A DNA stretch of 20,115 nucleotides from Myxococcota bacterium (GTDB taxonomy: Bacteria; Myxococcota_A; UBA9160; PR03). Each line of letters opens with the position of its first letter. Position 1 is the first letter of the stretch. The notes under the pieces are model-generated. The model was not told the DNA's origin. It searched no databases and saw only the letters and a list, made by a program, of their open reading frames with translations. The stretch is taken from assembly GCA_030066475.1 (NCBI GenBank), contig JASJBO010000047.1, positions 1 through 20,115 on the forward strand. The letters run 5' to 3'. A program made the translations under genes and the position numbers. Of the stretch, positions 9,384 through 16,055 are shown one piece after another.

Positions 9384-10271
9384 CTACCCGAGGTCGGGGG
9401 CGCCGCGCCGGATCACCACGACGCGACCCAGCGGAATCCCGGCCGGCGCCTCGGCGGGCTCGAGCTCGATGCGGCGCCCCACGCCCTGCACCAGGCGCAC
9501 GCCGGCCGCGGTCTCGACGAAGCCCTTGGCGCGCACCGCACCCAGCTCGCGCAGCCGCGCTGCGAGCGCCGCGGGGTCGATGCCGGTCTCGACCTCGATG
9601 CCGATCGCCTCGAACGGCTCGTGGTGGTGGGGATGCGGCCCCGCCGCGCGCCGCGCGCTGCGGGCGCTCGCGTCGAGCGGCGGCGGCTCGAGCAGCGCGA
9701 GATCCAACACCCCGTGCACCGTGCGCACCACCGGCGCGTCGGGCTCGATCTCGGCGAGCGTCGCCTCCAGCCCGGGCAGCGCCTCGTCGGGGACGCGGTC
9801 GACCTGGTTCAGCACCAGCAGGTCCGCGGCGGACACCTGCTGCTCGAAGGTCTCGCCCAGGTCGCGTCCCGCCGCGAGCTGCTCGGCATTGACCACCACG
9901 GCCGCCATGTCGTCGCCGGCCCAGTCCGCGACGGGCGGCCGCCACAGCGAGAGCTGCGTCTCGTAGGGCAGCGCCACGCCCGAGGTCTCGATCACGATGC
10001 GGTCGGGCGCGACCTCGCGGCGCACCGTCTCGAGCACCTCGATCAGCTCGTCCGAGAGCTCGCAGCAGACGCAGCCGCCCTCGAGCTCGACGTAGCGCTC
10101 GTCGCCGCCGCCGAGCAGGGCGCGGTCGATGCCCAGCGCGCCCAGCTCGTTCGAGACCACCGCGACGCGTACGCCGCGCGCGATGGCGTCGTCGAGCAGG
10201 CGGCGCACCAGGGTGGTCTTCCCGGAGCCGAGGAAGCCGGAGACCACGAGGATGGGGATGCGCTCGGCCAT
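9384..10271 (-). CDS. CobW/COG0523-family GTPase, putative metallochaperone
   Basis: This 295-aa G3E P-loop GTPase belongs to the family that inserts or traffics metals such as zinc or cobalt. Walker A is GFLGSGKTTL (12-21). The metal-binding CxCC motif is GGCVCC (C67, C69, C70). The switch segment is NELGALGID (41-49), ETSG (95-98) forms the G3 region, and NQVD (155-158) replaces the usual NKxD base-recognition motif. A His-rich loop, HPHHHE (213-218), and a CobW C-terminal domain (about 220-285) follow. The ATG at 10271 has GGGAG upstream. It heads the minus-strand cluster and diverges from the phosphatase across only 52 bases. The true metal client is unknown, and no Zur-type site was recognised. 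Confidence 0.92.
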   Translation of the reverse strand: MAERIPILVVSGFLGSGKTTLVRRLLDDAIARGVRVAVVSNELGALGIDRALLGGGDERYVELEGGCVCCELSDELIEVLETVRREVAPDRIVIETSGVALPYETQLSLWRPPVADWAGDDMAAVVVNAEQLAAGRDLGETFEQQVSAADLLVLNQVDRVPDEALPGLEATLAEIEPDAPVVRTVHGVLDLALLEPPPLDASARSARRAAGPHPHHHEPFEAIGIEVETGIDPAALAARLRELGAVRAKGFVETAAGVRLVQGVGRRIELEPAEAPAGIPLGRVVVIRRGAPDLG

Positions 10272-10323
10272 CGTGCTCCCGTGCGAGGCGGCGAAGGCTA
10301 GCAGCCCCCGTTACGCTCGGGGC

Positions 10324-10938
10324 GTGTCGCTCTACCTGATCCGTCACGGGGAATCCGAGCAGAACGCGCAGCGCGTGGTGCAGCGGCCCGAGGTGCCGCT
10401 CTCGGCGCGCGGCCGCGAGCAGGCGACGCGGCTGGCGCGGCGGGTGGCGGAGCTGGGAGTGGCGCGGGTGCTCGCCAGCGACCTGCCGCGCGCGGCGCAG
10501 ACGGCGGCCGCCGTCGCCGCGGCCAGCGGGGCGCCGCTCGACTTCGACGACCTGCTGCAGGAGCGCAACTTCGGCGACCTGCGCGGCACGCCCTACGCCG
10601 AGCTCGAGCTCGACCCGTTCGCCGCGGACTACGCGCCGCCCGCCGGCGAGAGCTGGGAGGTGTTTCGCGTGCGCGTCGCGCGGGCGTGGGAGCGCGTCGA
10701 GGCGGCCGCGCACGAGACCGCGGGCAGCCTCGCGGTCGTCACGCACGGCCTGGTGCTGCGCGTGCTGCTCGAGACGCACCTGCGGCGACCAGAGCATCTC
10801 GCGATCCCGGAGAAGTGGTCGAACGCCTGCATGACGGTCGCCGAGCGCTCGGCGGGCGACTGGCACGTCACGCTGGTCGCCTGCGCCGCGCACCTGGATG
10901 GGCTCGACACCGGCGACCCGAGCGCGGGGCGCGTCTAG
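10324..10938 (+). CDS. Histidine phosphatase (phosphoglycerate-mutase-like)
   Basis: This is a 204-aa member of the histidine phosphatase superfamily, branch 1. The catalytic RHG (7-9, H8 forms the phosphohistidine) starts directly after the first beta strand. The second-half residues E80 (LQERNFGDLRG) and H141 (VVTHG) complete the active site. Substrates of such enzymes range from phosphoglycerate to cobalamin or sugar phosphates and cannot be told from sequence. The start GTG at 10324 has a weak GGGG just upstream. TTACGCT at 10311-10317 is a possible -10 element, which would leave almost no leader. The deacylase gene follows 24 bases downstream and is probably co-transcribed. Confidence 0.9.
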   Translation: MSLYLIRHGESEQNAQRVVQRPEVPLSARGREQATRLARRVAELGVARVLASDLPRAAQTAAAVAAASGAPLDFDDLLQERNFGDLRGTPYAELELDPFAADYAPPAGESWEVFRVRVARAWERVEAAAHETAGSLAVVTHGLVLRVLLETHLRRPEHLAIPEKWSNACMTVAERSAGDWHVTLVACAAHLDGLDTGDPSAGRV

Positions 10939-10962
10939 ACCGAACGCCGAGAAGGAGTCGCC

Positions 10963-12591
10963 GTGTCCGAGGAAGTCCTGCTGCGAGGGGGTCGGGTGAT
11001 CGACGGCACCGGTGCCCCGGCGTTCCGCGCCGACGTGCACGTGCGCGACGGGCGGATCGACGCGGTCGGGGATCTCGCTGCGCTCGAGAGCGCCCGGGTG
11101 GTCGACTGCAGCGACCGGCTGGTGGCCCCCGGCTTCATCGACATCCACTCGCACTCCGACTGGCTGGTGCCGGGCGCGGACGCGGGCGCGCTGGTGGAGC
11201 CGTTCGTGCGCCAGGGCATGACGACCCTGGTCGGCGGCAACTGCGGCTTCAGCCCGGCCCCGGTGACGCCGCACAACCGCCGCGCGTCGCAGGAGAGCAG
11301 CAAGCTGATCGTCGACGACGAGCTCGAGCTGCGCTGGGAGACGATGGACGAGTTCCTCGGCGCGCTCGAGCAGACGCCGCTGCCGCTCAACGTCGCCGAG
11401 CTGGTCGGCCAGGGCGCCGTGCGCGCCGCGGTGACCGGGCCGCTCGACCCCGCGCCGCCCGGCGCCGACGCGCTGGCCGAGATGGAGCGGCTCACCCGGG
11501 AGGCGCTCGACGCGGGCTGCGTCGGCGTCAGCACCGGGCTGGGCTACCCGCCGGGGATCTTCGCGCAGCCCGACGAGCTGGCCGCGTTCGCGGGCTTCGC
11601 GGCTCGCAGCGACAAGCTCTTCACCTCGCACGTGCGCGCCTACAGCCGGGTGAGCCCGGTGTTCCAGAGCGACCCGGAGGAGACGCCCCACAACGTACAG
11701 GCGCTCGAGGAGGTGATGGACGCGGCTCGCGCGGGCGGCGCGCGCCTCCAGCTCAGCCACCTGATCTTCGTCGGACGCCGCACCTGGCCCACCGCCGAGC
11801 TCGCGATCGAGCGCATCGAGCAGGCGCGCGAGGCGGGCCTCGACGTGGCGTTCGACGCCTTCCCGTACACCGCCGGAAACACGACCGCGAGTGTGCTGTT
11901 CCCGCCCGAGATGCTGCCTCACCTCGAGTCGATCCTCGAGAACCCGGAGGCGCTGGCGGGCGTGAAGGCGCTCGGCGCGCGGGTCTTCGCCGAGATCGGC
12001 TTCTTCCTCGAGGACATCCAGATCATGAACGCCAATGCCAAGGCGTTCGACCCCTACAACGGGCTGTTCGTGGGCGAGGCCGCCGCGCGGGCCGGGATGG
12101 ACCCCTGGGAGTTCTACGCGCGCATGGTGGTCGAGAGCCACCGCAACGCGCGCGTGCTGAACCACACCTACAGCGGGCACGACGGCGAGGAGGACGCGCT
12201 GCGCCGCGTGCTGGCGCACCCCCTGTGCACGATCGAGACCGACACCTTCCTCACCTGCAACGGCCACCAGAACCCGGCCAGCTACGGGACCTTCCCGCGC
12301 GTGCTCCACACCTACGTCGAGGCGGGCCTGTTCCCGCTCGAGGAGGCGGTGCGCAAGATGACGGGCGCCGCGGCCGAGCGCCTCGGCTGGAGCGACCGCG
12401 GCACCGTGCGCCGGGGCGCCGCCGCCGACCTGGTCGTGCTCGACCCGGCGCGGCTGCGCGACACCGCCAGCTTCGACGAGCCGGCGCGCTTCCCCACCGG
12501 CATCGAGCACGTCTTCATCAACGGCGTGCCGGTGGTCGCGGGCGAGCGCTACGACGCCGCCGCGGCGGCGGGGCGCGTACTGCGAAGCTAG
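10963..12591 (+). CDS. N-acyl-D-amino-acid deacylase family amidohydrolase
   Basis: This 542-aa metallo-hydrolase is of the D-aminoacylase/D-hydantoinase fold. The family hydrolyses N-acyl-D-amino acids or related amides. The N- and C-terminal beta-sandwich frames an (alpha/beta)8 barrel. Metal ligands visible are H62 and H64 (GFIDIHSHSD), C94 (GGNCGFSPAP), H223 (TSHVRAYS) and H266 (QLSHLIF). The catalytic Asp is probably D427 in TIETDTF, where relatives usually read SDG, so substrate range may differ. YGTFPRVL (441-448) is a family signature. The GTG start has AAGGAG at 5 bases. Its stop overlaps the stop of the opposing gene in CTAG (12588-12591). Many environmental homologues exist without assayed substrates. 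Confidence 0.93.
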   Translation: MSEEVLLRGGRVIDGTGAPAFRADVHVRDGRIDAVGDLAALESARVVDCSDRLVAPGFIDIHSHSDWLVPGADAGALVEPFVRQGMTTLVGGNCGFSPAPVTPHNRRASQESSKLIVDDELELRWETMDEFLGALEQTPLPLNVAELVGQGAVRAAVTGPLDPAPPGADALAEMERLTREALDAGCVGVSTGLGYPPGIFAQPDELAAFAGFAARSDKLFTSHVRAYSRVSPVFQSDPEETPHNVQALEEVMDAARAGGARLQLSHLIFVGRRTWPTAELAIERIEQAREAGLDVAFDAFPYTAGNTTASVLFPPEMLPHLESILENPEALAGVKALGARVFAEIGFFLEDIQIMNANAKAFDPYNGLFVGEAAARAGMDPWEFYARMVVESHRNARVLNHTYSGHDGEEDALRRVLAHPLCTIETDTFLTCNGHQNPASYGTFPRVLHTYVEAGLFPLEEAVRKMTGAAAERLGWSDRGTVRRGAAADLVVLDPARLRDTASFDEPARFPTGIEHVFINGVPVVAGERYDAAAAAGRVLRS

Positions 12592-13448
12592 TCCCGCGCC
12601 GCCTGGAGCACGGCGCGCGCCGCCTCGCCGCAGCGCCGCCCCACCTCCGGCGGCGGCAGCGCCGCCAGCCCGGTCGAGAACACCTCGACGCCGATCGGCG
12701 CGCGCGAGCCGATCTCGTCGAGGAGGCCGATCAACGCCGGCAGGTCGATGTCGCCGGCGCCGGGCAGCCGTCGCGCCTCCATCGTCTCGCGCACCGGGTC
12801 GTCGGGCGCGTCGGCGGGCGCGTCGTTGATCTGGACGCCGCCGATGCGGGCGCCGTCGAGGCGGCGCAGCGGCTCGGGGTCCGCGCCGCCGCGGAACCAG
12901 TGCCAGGTGTCGAGCATGACCGCGCCGTTGGGCTGGCCGGCGCGCTCGGCGATCTCGGCCGCGACCGCGACGTCGCGGATGCCCGTCCAGGGCAGGAACT
13001 CGAGCGTCACCCCCAGGCCGTGCTCGCGGGCGCGGGTGCACAGACCGGCGAAGGCCTCGGCGGCGCCGTCGACGTCGATCGTGGCGCCGAAGGCCTGGGC
13101 CGCGTTGAGCGAGCGCGCGCCGACGGCTTCGGCGATCGCGAAGAACTCCCGCTCGTCGGCCTCGGCGAAGGGGCCCGGGTCGATCCCGCCACCGACGCCC
13201 GCCGGCAGCCAGGTGAGCAGCGGGTCGAGGTCCGCCACGACGAGGCCGTGGTCGGCGAGCAGCGCGCGCAGATCGGCATCGGAGTGGCCCGCGGCCCGGC
13301 CGCTCCGATAGTGCCGGGGCCAGAGCGAGACCGCCTGGAAGCCGCCGGCTACGGCGGCCTCGAGCAGCTCGCGGTAGTCGGCGCCGAGCAGCGTGCCGCC
13401 GCACAGCACCAGCGCGTGCTGGTCGAGCGCGGCGGCGGGCGCGCTCAG
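12588..13448 (-). CDS. Sugar phosphate isomerase/epimerase-like TIM barrel protein
   Basis: This is an AP-endonuclease-2/xylose-isomerase-like TIM barrel of about 286 aa. Likely metal ligands follow the fold's pattern: E150 (TLEFLPW), D180 (MLDTWHW), Q206 (VQIND, often His in relatives) and E255 (GVEVFS). The substrate is not predictable. The start is unclear. Barrel homology begins at about HALVLCGGTLL (11-21). GTG at 13409 would cut into strand 1, and GTG at 13556 would add 36 low-complexity residues. CTG at 13448 fits best and overlaps the stop of an 18-codon ORF as CTGA. A single-base frameshift joining that ORF to this frame is an alternative. The gene is convergent with the deacylase, with overlapping stops. 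Confidence 0.75.
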   Translation of the reverse strand: MSAPAAALDQHALVLCGGTLLGADYRELLEAAVAGGFQAVSLWPRHYRSGRAAGHSDADLRALLADHGLVVADLDPLLTWLPAGVGGGIDPGPFAEADEREFFAIAEAVGARSLNAAQAFGATIDVDGAAEAFAGLCTRAREHGLGVTLEFLPWTGIRDVAVAAEIAERAGQPNGAVMLDTWHWFRGGADPEPLRRLDGARIGGVQINDAPADAPDDPVRETMEARRLPGAGDIDLPALIGLLDEIGSRAPIGVEVFSTGLAALPPPEVGRRCGEAARAVLQAARD

Positions 13449-13501
13449 GAATCGCGCTCGAGCGCGGGCATCATCGGGTCGCCCTTGGCGTTGGCGCTCA
13501 T
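13445..13501 (-). CDS. 18-codon leader ORF before the isomerase-like gene
   Basis: ATG at 13501, with GGGAGAG about 8 bases upstream, opens MSANAKGDPMMPALERDS and stops with TGA at 13445-13447. It has the only good ribosome site in front of the isomerase-like frame, and its stop overlaps an in-frame CTG of that frame. It may be a translational coupling leader. It could instead be the true N-terminus of the isomerase, separated by a -1 frameshift or sequence error. No homology is recognised. Confidence 0.35.
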   Translation of the reverse strand: MSANAKGDPMMPALERDS

Positions 13502-13554
13502 GGCTGGCTCTCCCGGGCTCGCCTCGGGCCGGCCCCTGCGCCCGCAAGTGCCCC

Positions 13555-13568
13555 ACCGACCGGTCGGT
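13555..13568. promoter_or_regulatory. TetR-type palindromic operator candidate
   Basis: ACCGACCGGTCGGT is a perfect 14-base palindrome with no spacer, 76 bases before the MFS start and about 100 bases upstream of the isomerase start. Compact, even palindromes with CCGACCGGTCGG cores are typical TetR-family operators, and TetR proteins commonly control exporters. No TetR gene lies in this window, so the regulator is unidentified. I see no convincing -35/-10 pair in 13502-13644. Confidence 0.5.
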
Positions 13569-13644
13569 AGGAGGCTACTTCCCCGGCCCCGCCCCAACAA
13601 CCGTTCGTCCCCTTCCCGGCGATGCGTCATGCTGCCGCGACCTC

Positions 13645-14871
13645 ATGACCCCGCCCCAGCCCGCTTCGCTCCCCGCCGCGCCCCGGCCGCCCGGCTACTC
13701 CGCGTTCGTGGGCGGCGTCGCTTCCTGGTTCGGCGCCTGGGGCATGCAGGCGGTGCTGTTCTCGTGGCTCGTGGTCGGGGAGCTGCGCGCCGCGCCGGAT
13801 CGCGTTGGGGTGGTCCAGACCTCCACGATGCTGCCGGCGCTGGTGCTGCTGCTGTTCGGCGGCCACCTGGCCGAGCGCGTCGACCCGCGCCGCCTGCTGC
13901 TGGTGCTGCACGGGGTCGCGGTGCTGCCGGTGCTGGCGCTGGCCGCGGTCGTGTGGACGGGGCAGCTCTCGATCCCCGCGTTGATCGCCTACGGCGTGTC
14001 GATCGGGACGGTCTCGGCCTTCGTGATGCCGGCGCGCGACACCCTGCTGTCGCGCGTCGCGGGCGGCGACATGATGCGCGCCGTCACCGGGATGACGGCG
14101 GTCCAGTTCGGCGCGCAGGCCTGCGGCTCGCTCGTCGCCGGCGGCGCGCGCTGGGCCGGCAGCGAGCTGATGCTGTTGATCCAGGCGCTCGCGCTGCTGG
14201 TCGGCTCGGCGCTCGCCTACCGGGTGCCCGCGGAAGCGCCGCGCGTGCAGCCGGACGGTCCCACCCCCTCGGCGCTGCGCGAGATCGCCGACGGGCTCGC
14301 GATCGTGGCGCGCACGCCCGCGCTGCGCAATCCGATCCTGCTCGTCATGGCCGTCGGCCTGCTCTTCGTGGGTCCGTTCATGGTGAGCTTCCCGCTGATC
14401 GTGCGCGACGTCTACGCCGGCACGGTCGCCGAGCTGTCGCTCGTGATGATGCTGTTCCCGATCGGCACCATCGCGGGCTCGGTGGCGCTGCGCACGCGCG
14501 GCGGCGTGCGCCGCAAGGGGCTGGCGTCGCTCGGGGCGCTGGCCGTCGGCGCCGTTGCACTGGCGGCGATCGGGCTCGGCCTGCCGTTCTGGGGCTTCGT
14601 CGCCGCGACCTTCTTCTGGGGCCTGGCCGGCTCGGTCTTCATCAACTGCAGCCGCACCCTCTACCAGGAGGCCGCGCCGTCCACCCAGCGCGGCCGCGTG
14701 CTCTCGGTCTACCAGATCGGCTTCCTCGGCATGGCCCCGGTGGGCGCCGTCGCGGCCGGGCTGGTCGCCAGCGAGATCGGGCCCCTCGGCGCGCTGGCGA
14801 GCTTCGCCGCCGCGATGCTGACGATCGTCGCCGCGATGGCGCTGGCGACGAACACCGCACGGCTCGAGTAG
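13645..14871 (+). CDS. MFS transporter (EntS/MFS_3-like exporter)
   Basis: This 408-aa major facilitator protein has about 12 hydrophobic segments and probably exports a small molecule or siderophore-like compound. MFS motif A is recognisable as FGGHLAERVDPRRLL in the first half. The signatures SAFVMPARDTLLSRV and QEAAPSTQRGRVLSVYQIGFLGMAPVG are typical of the EntS-like MFS_3 group. The ATG at 13645 fits the usual short cytosolic N-terminus, though the ribosome site is weak. Upstream in-frame codons would add Arg/Pro-rich non-membrane sequence. A TetR-type palindrome precedes it. The next feature is a pseudogene ending 3 bases after its stop, in opposite orientation. Confidence 0.92.
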   Translation: MTPPQPASLPAAPRPPGYSAFVGGVASWFGAWGMQAVLFSWLVVGELRAAPDRVGVVQTSTMLPALVLLLFGGHLAERVDPRRLLLVLHGVAVLPVLALAAVVWTGQLSIPALIAYGVSIGTVSAFVMPARDTLLSRVAGGDMMRAVTGMTAVQFGAQACGSLVAGGARWAGSELMLLIQALALLVGSALAYRVPAEAPRVQPDGPTPSALREIADGLAIVARTPALRNPILLVMAVGLLFVGPFMVSFPLIVRDVYAGTVAELSLVMMLFPIGTIAGSVALRTRGGVRRKGLASLGALAVGAVALAAIGLGLPFWGFVAATFFWGLAGSVFINCSRTLYQEAAPSTQRGRVLSVYQIGFLGMAPVGAVAAGLVASEIGPLGALASFAAAMLTIVAAMALATNTARLE

Positions 14872-14874
14872 CCG

Positions 14875-15165
14875 CTACGCGAGGGCCCCGAGCCGGGCGA
14901 GCTCACGCCGCGCCTCGGCGACCACCTGCCGCACGATCTCGCCGGCCGGGAGCACGCCGTCGATGCCGCCCACGCCCTGGCCTGCCGGCATGCAGGTGCG
15001 ATCGGGGTCGACGTTCTCGTAGTCGCCGGTCGTCAGGGTCATCACCCCCGCGTGACCGCTCACGCCCGCCTGAGCGGGGAACGGCTGGTCTCGTCCGCGC
15101 GCGGCTCCCAGTCGTCCGCCCAGGCTTTGCGCAGCACGCGCATCGGCTTGCCCGACGGTCTTTCG
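14875..15165 (-). pseudogene. C-terminal remnant of a nitronate monooxygenase (frameshifted)
   Basis: The minus strand encodes about 95 residues resembling the C-terminal end of the nitronate monooxygenase (2-nitropropane dioxygenase) family, split over two frames. GKPMRVLRKAWADDWEP lies at about 15096-15150 in one frame. After a one-base deletion near 15081-15093 the other frame continues through QPFPAQAGVSGHAGV, then PAGQGVGGIDGVLPAGEIV, to a TAG at 14875-14877. Everything upstream, including the FMN-binding barrel, is missing. Family similarity stops within about 30 bases of the hydratase start codon. It is a decayed gene cut by a deletion. The 325 bases between the MFS and hydratase genes hold nothing else that I can see. 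Confidence 0.75.
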
Positions 15166-15196
15166 GTGCACGACGATAACTGGTACCACGGTCCCC

Positions 15197-15973
15197 ATGA
15201 GCTGGAAGACCCTCGACCTGGAACGCGACGGCGCGATCCTGCGCGTCTGGCTGAACCGCCCCGAGCGCCTGAACGCGCTCGACACCACCTGCCTCGAGGA
15301 GATCGCGGCGCTCTTCACCGAGCTCCAGACCGACTTCGAGACCCGCGTGGTCGTGCTCGGCGGCCGCGGGCGGGCCTTCTCCGCCGGCGCCGACCGCAAG
15401 AGCCCGCCGGGCAGCGCGCGCATGCTCGCCGCCTCGGGCGCCAGCGAGCGAGAGCGACGCTGGGCCTCACAGATCGGCTGGCGCGCCTGCCGCGCGATCG
15501 AGCTCTGCGAGGCGGTCACCATCGCCCGCGTGCACGGCCACGCGGTGGGCGGCGGCGCCGCCCTCGCCCTGGCCTGCGACTTCCGCATCGCCGCTGCCGA
15601 CGCCCAGCTCCACGTGCCCGAGGTCGACCTGGGCATCCCGCTCTCGTGGGGCGCCACCGCTCGCATGATCCACGAGATCGGCGCCGCGCGCGCGCGCGAG
15701 GTGATCTGGATGTGCGACCGCTTCGACGCGCGCCGGGCCGCCGAGTGGGGGCTGGTCCACCGCGCGGTCGAGCCCGCAGCGCTCGACCGCGAGGTCGACG
15801 ACTGGGCGCGCCGCATCGTCGCCAAGCCCGAGATCGCCGTGCACATGAGCAAGACCCAGTTCCGCGCCTACGCCCACGGCGCCCTCCTCGGCAGCGTGCC
15901 CGAGACCGACGGCGACGTCTTGATGGCGGCGTCGCGCGTCGGCGTGGCGCGGGCGAGCTTCAGAGCCACGTGA
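15197..15973 (+). CDS. Enoyl-CoA hydratase/isomerase (crotonase) family protein
   Basis: This 258-aa cytosolic crotonase-fold enzyme acts on acyl-CoA thioesters. The N-terminus is typical (LRVWLNRPERLNALD). Oxyanion-hole segments are AFSAGAD (60-66) and GHAVGGGAAL (114-123). Of the two hydratase glutamates, the one expected after GGG is Ala (A122), while the second is kept as E142 (VPEVDLGI). This pattern fits a Delta3,Delta2-enoyl-CoA isomerase or another crotonase reaction better than a true hydratase. The C-terminal trimerisation tail is short. The ATG at 15197 has a poor ribosome site. It diverges from the nitronate monooxygenase remnant, a gene type that often neighbours acyl-CoA enzymes. 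Confidence 0.92.
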   Translation: MSWKTLDLERDGAILRVWLNRPERLNALDTTCLEEIAALFTELQTDFETRVVVLGGRGRAFSAGADRKSPPGSARMLAASGASERERRWASQIGWRACRAIELCEAVTIARVHGHAVGGGAALALACDFRIAAADAQLHVPEVDLGIPLSWGATARMIHEIGAARAREVIWMCDRFDARRAAEWGLVHRAVEPAALDREVDDWARRIVAKPEIAVHMSKTQFRAYAHGALLGSVPETDGDVLMAASRVGVARASFRAT

Positions 15974-16055
15974 CTCTCGCGGGGCGCACCACCCCGAACG
16001 TCGATCGGCGGTCGTCTTCGGTCGCGAGCTCCCGCCACCTCGAGAGACGGCGTTC

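Noticed and set aside
9346..13404. Very long open frame of more than 1300 codons on the minus strand
   Set aside because: It runs antisense or out of frame through cobW, the phosphatase, the deacylase and the isomerase, which have clear family motifs. Long shadow frames are expected at this GC content, and the translation is Arg/Ala/Gly-rich with no recognisable domain.
10686..15179. Open frame of about 1500 codons on the plus strand
   Set aside because: A GC-driven shadow frame of the phosphatase, deacylase and MFS genes and antisense to the isomerase. The product is low-complexity and motif-free.
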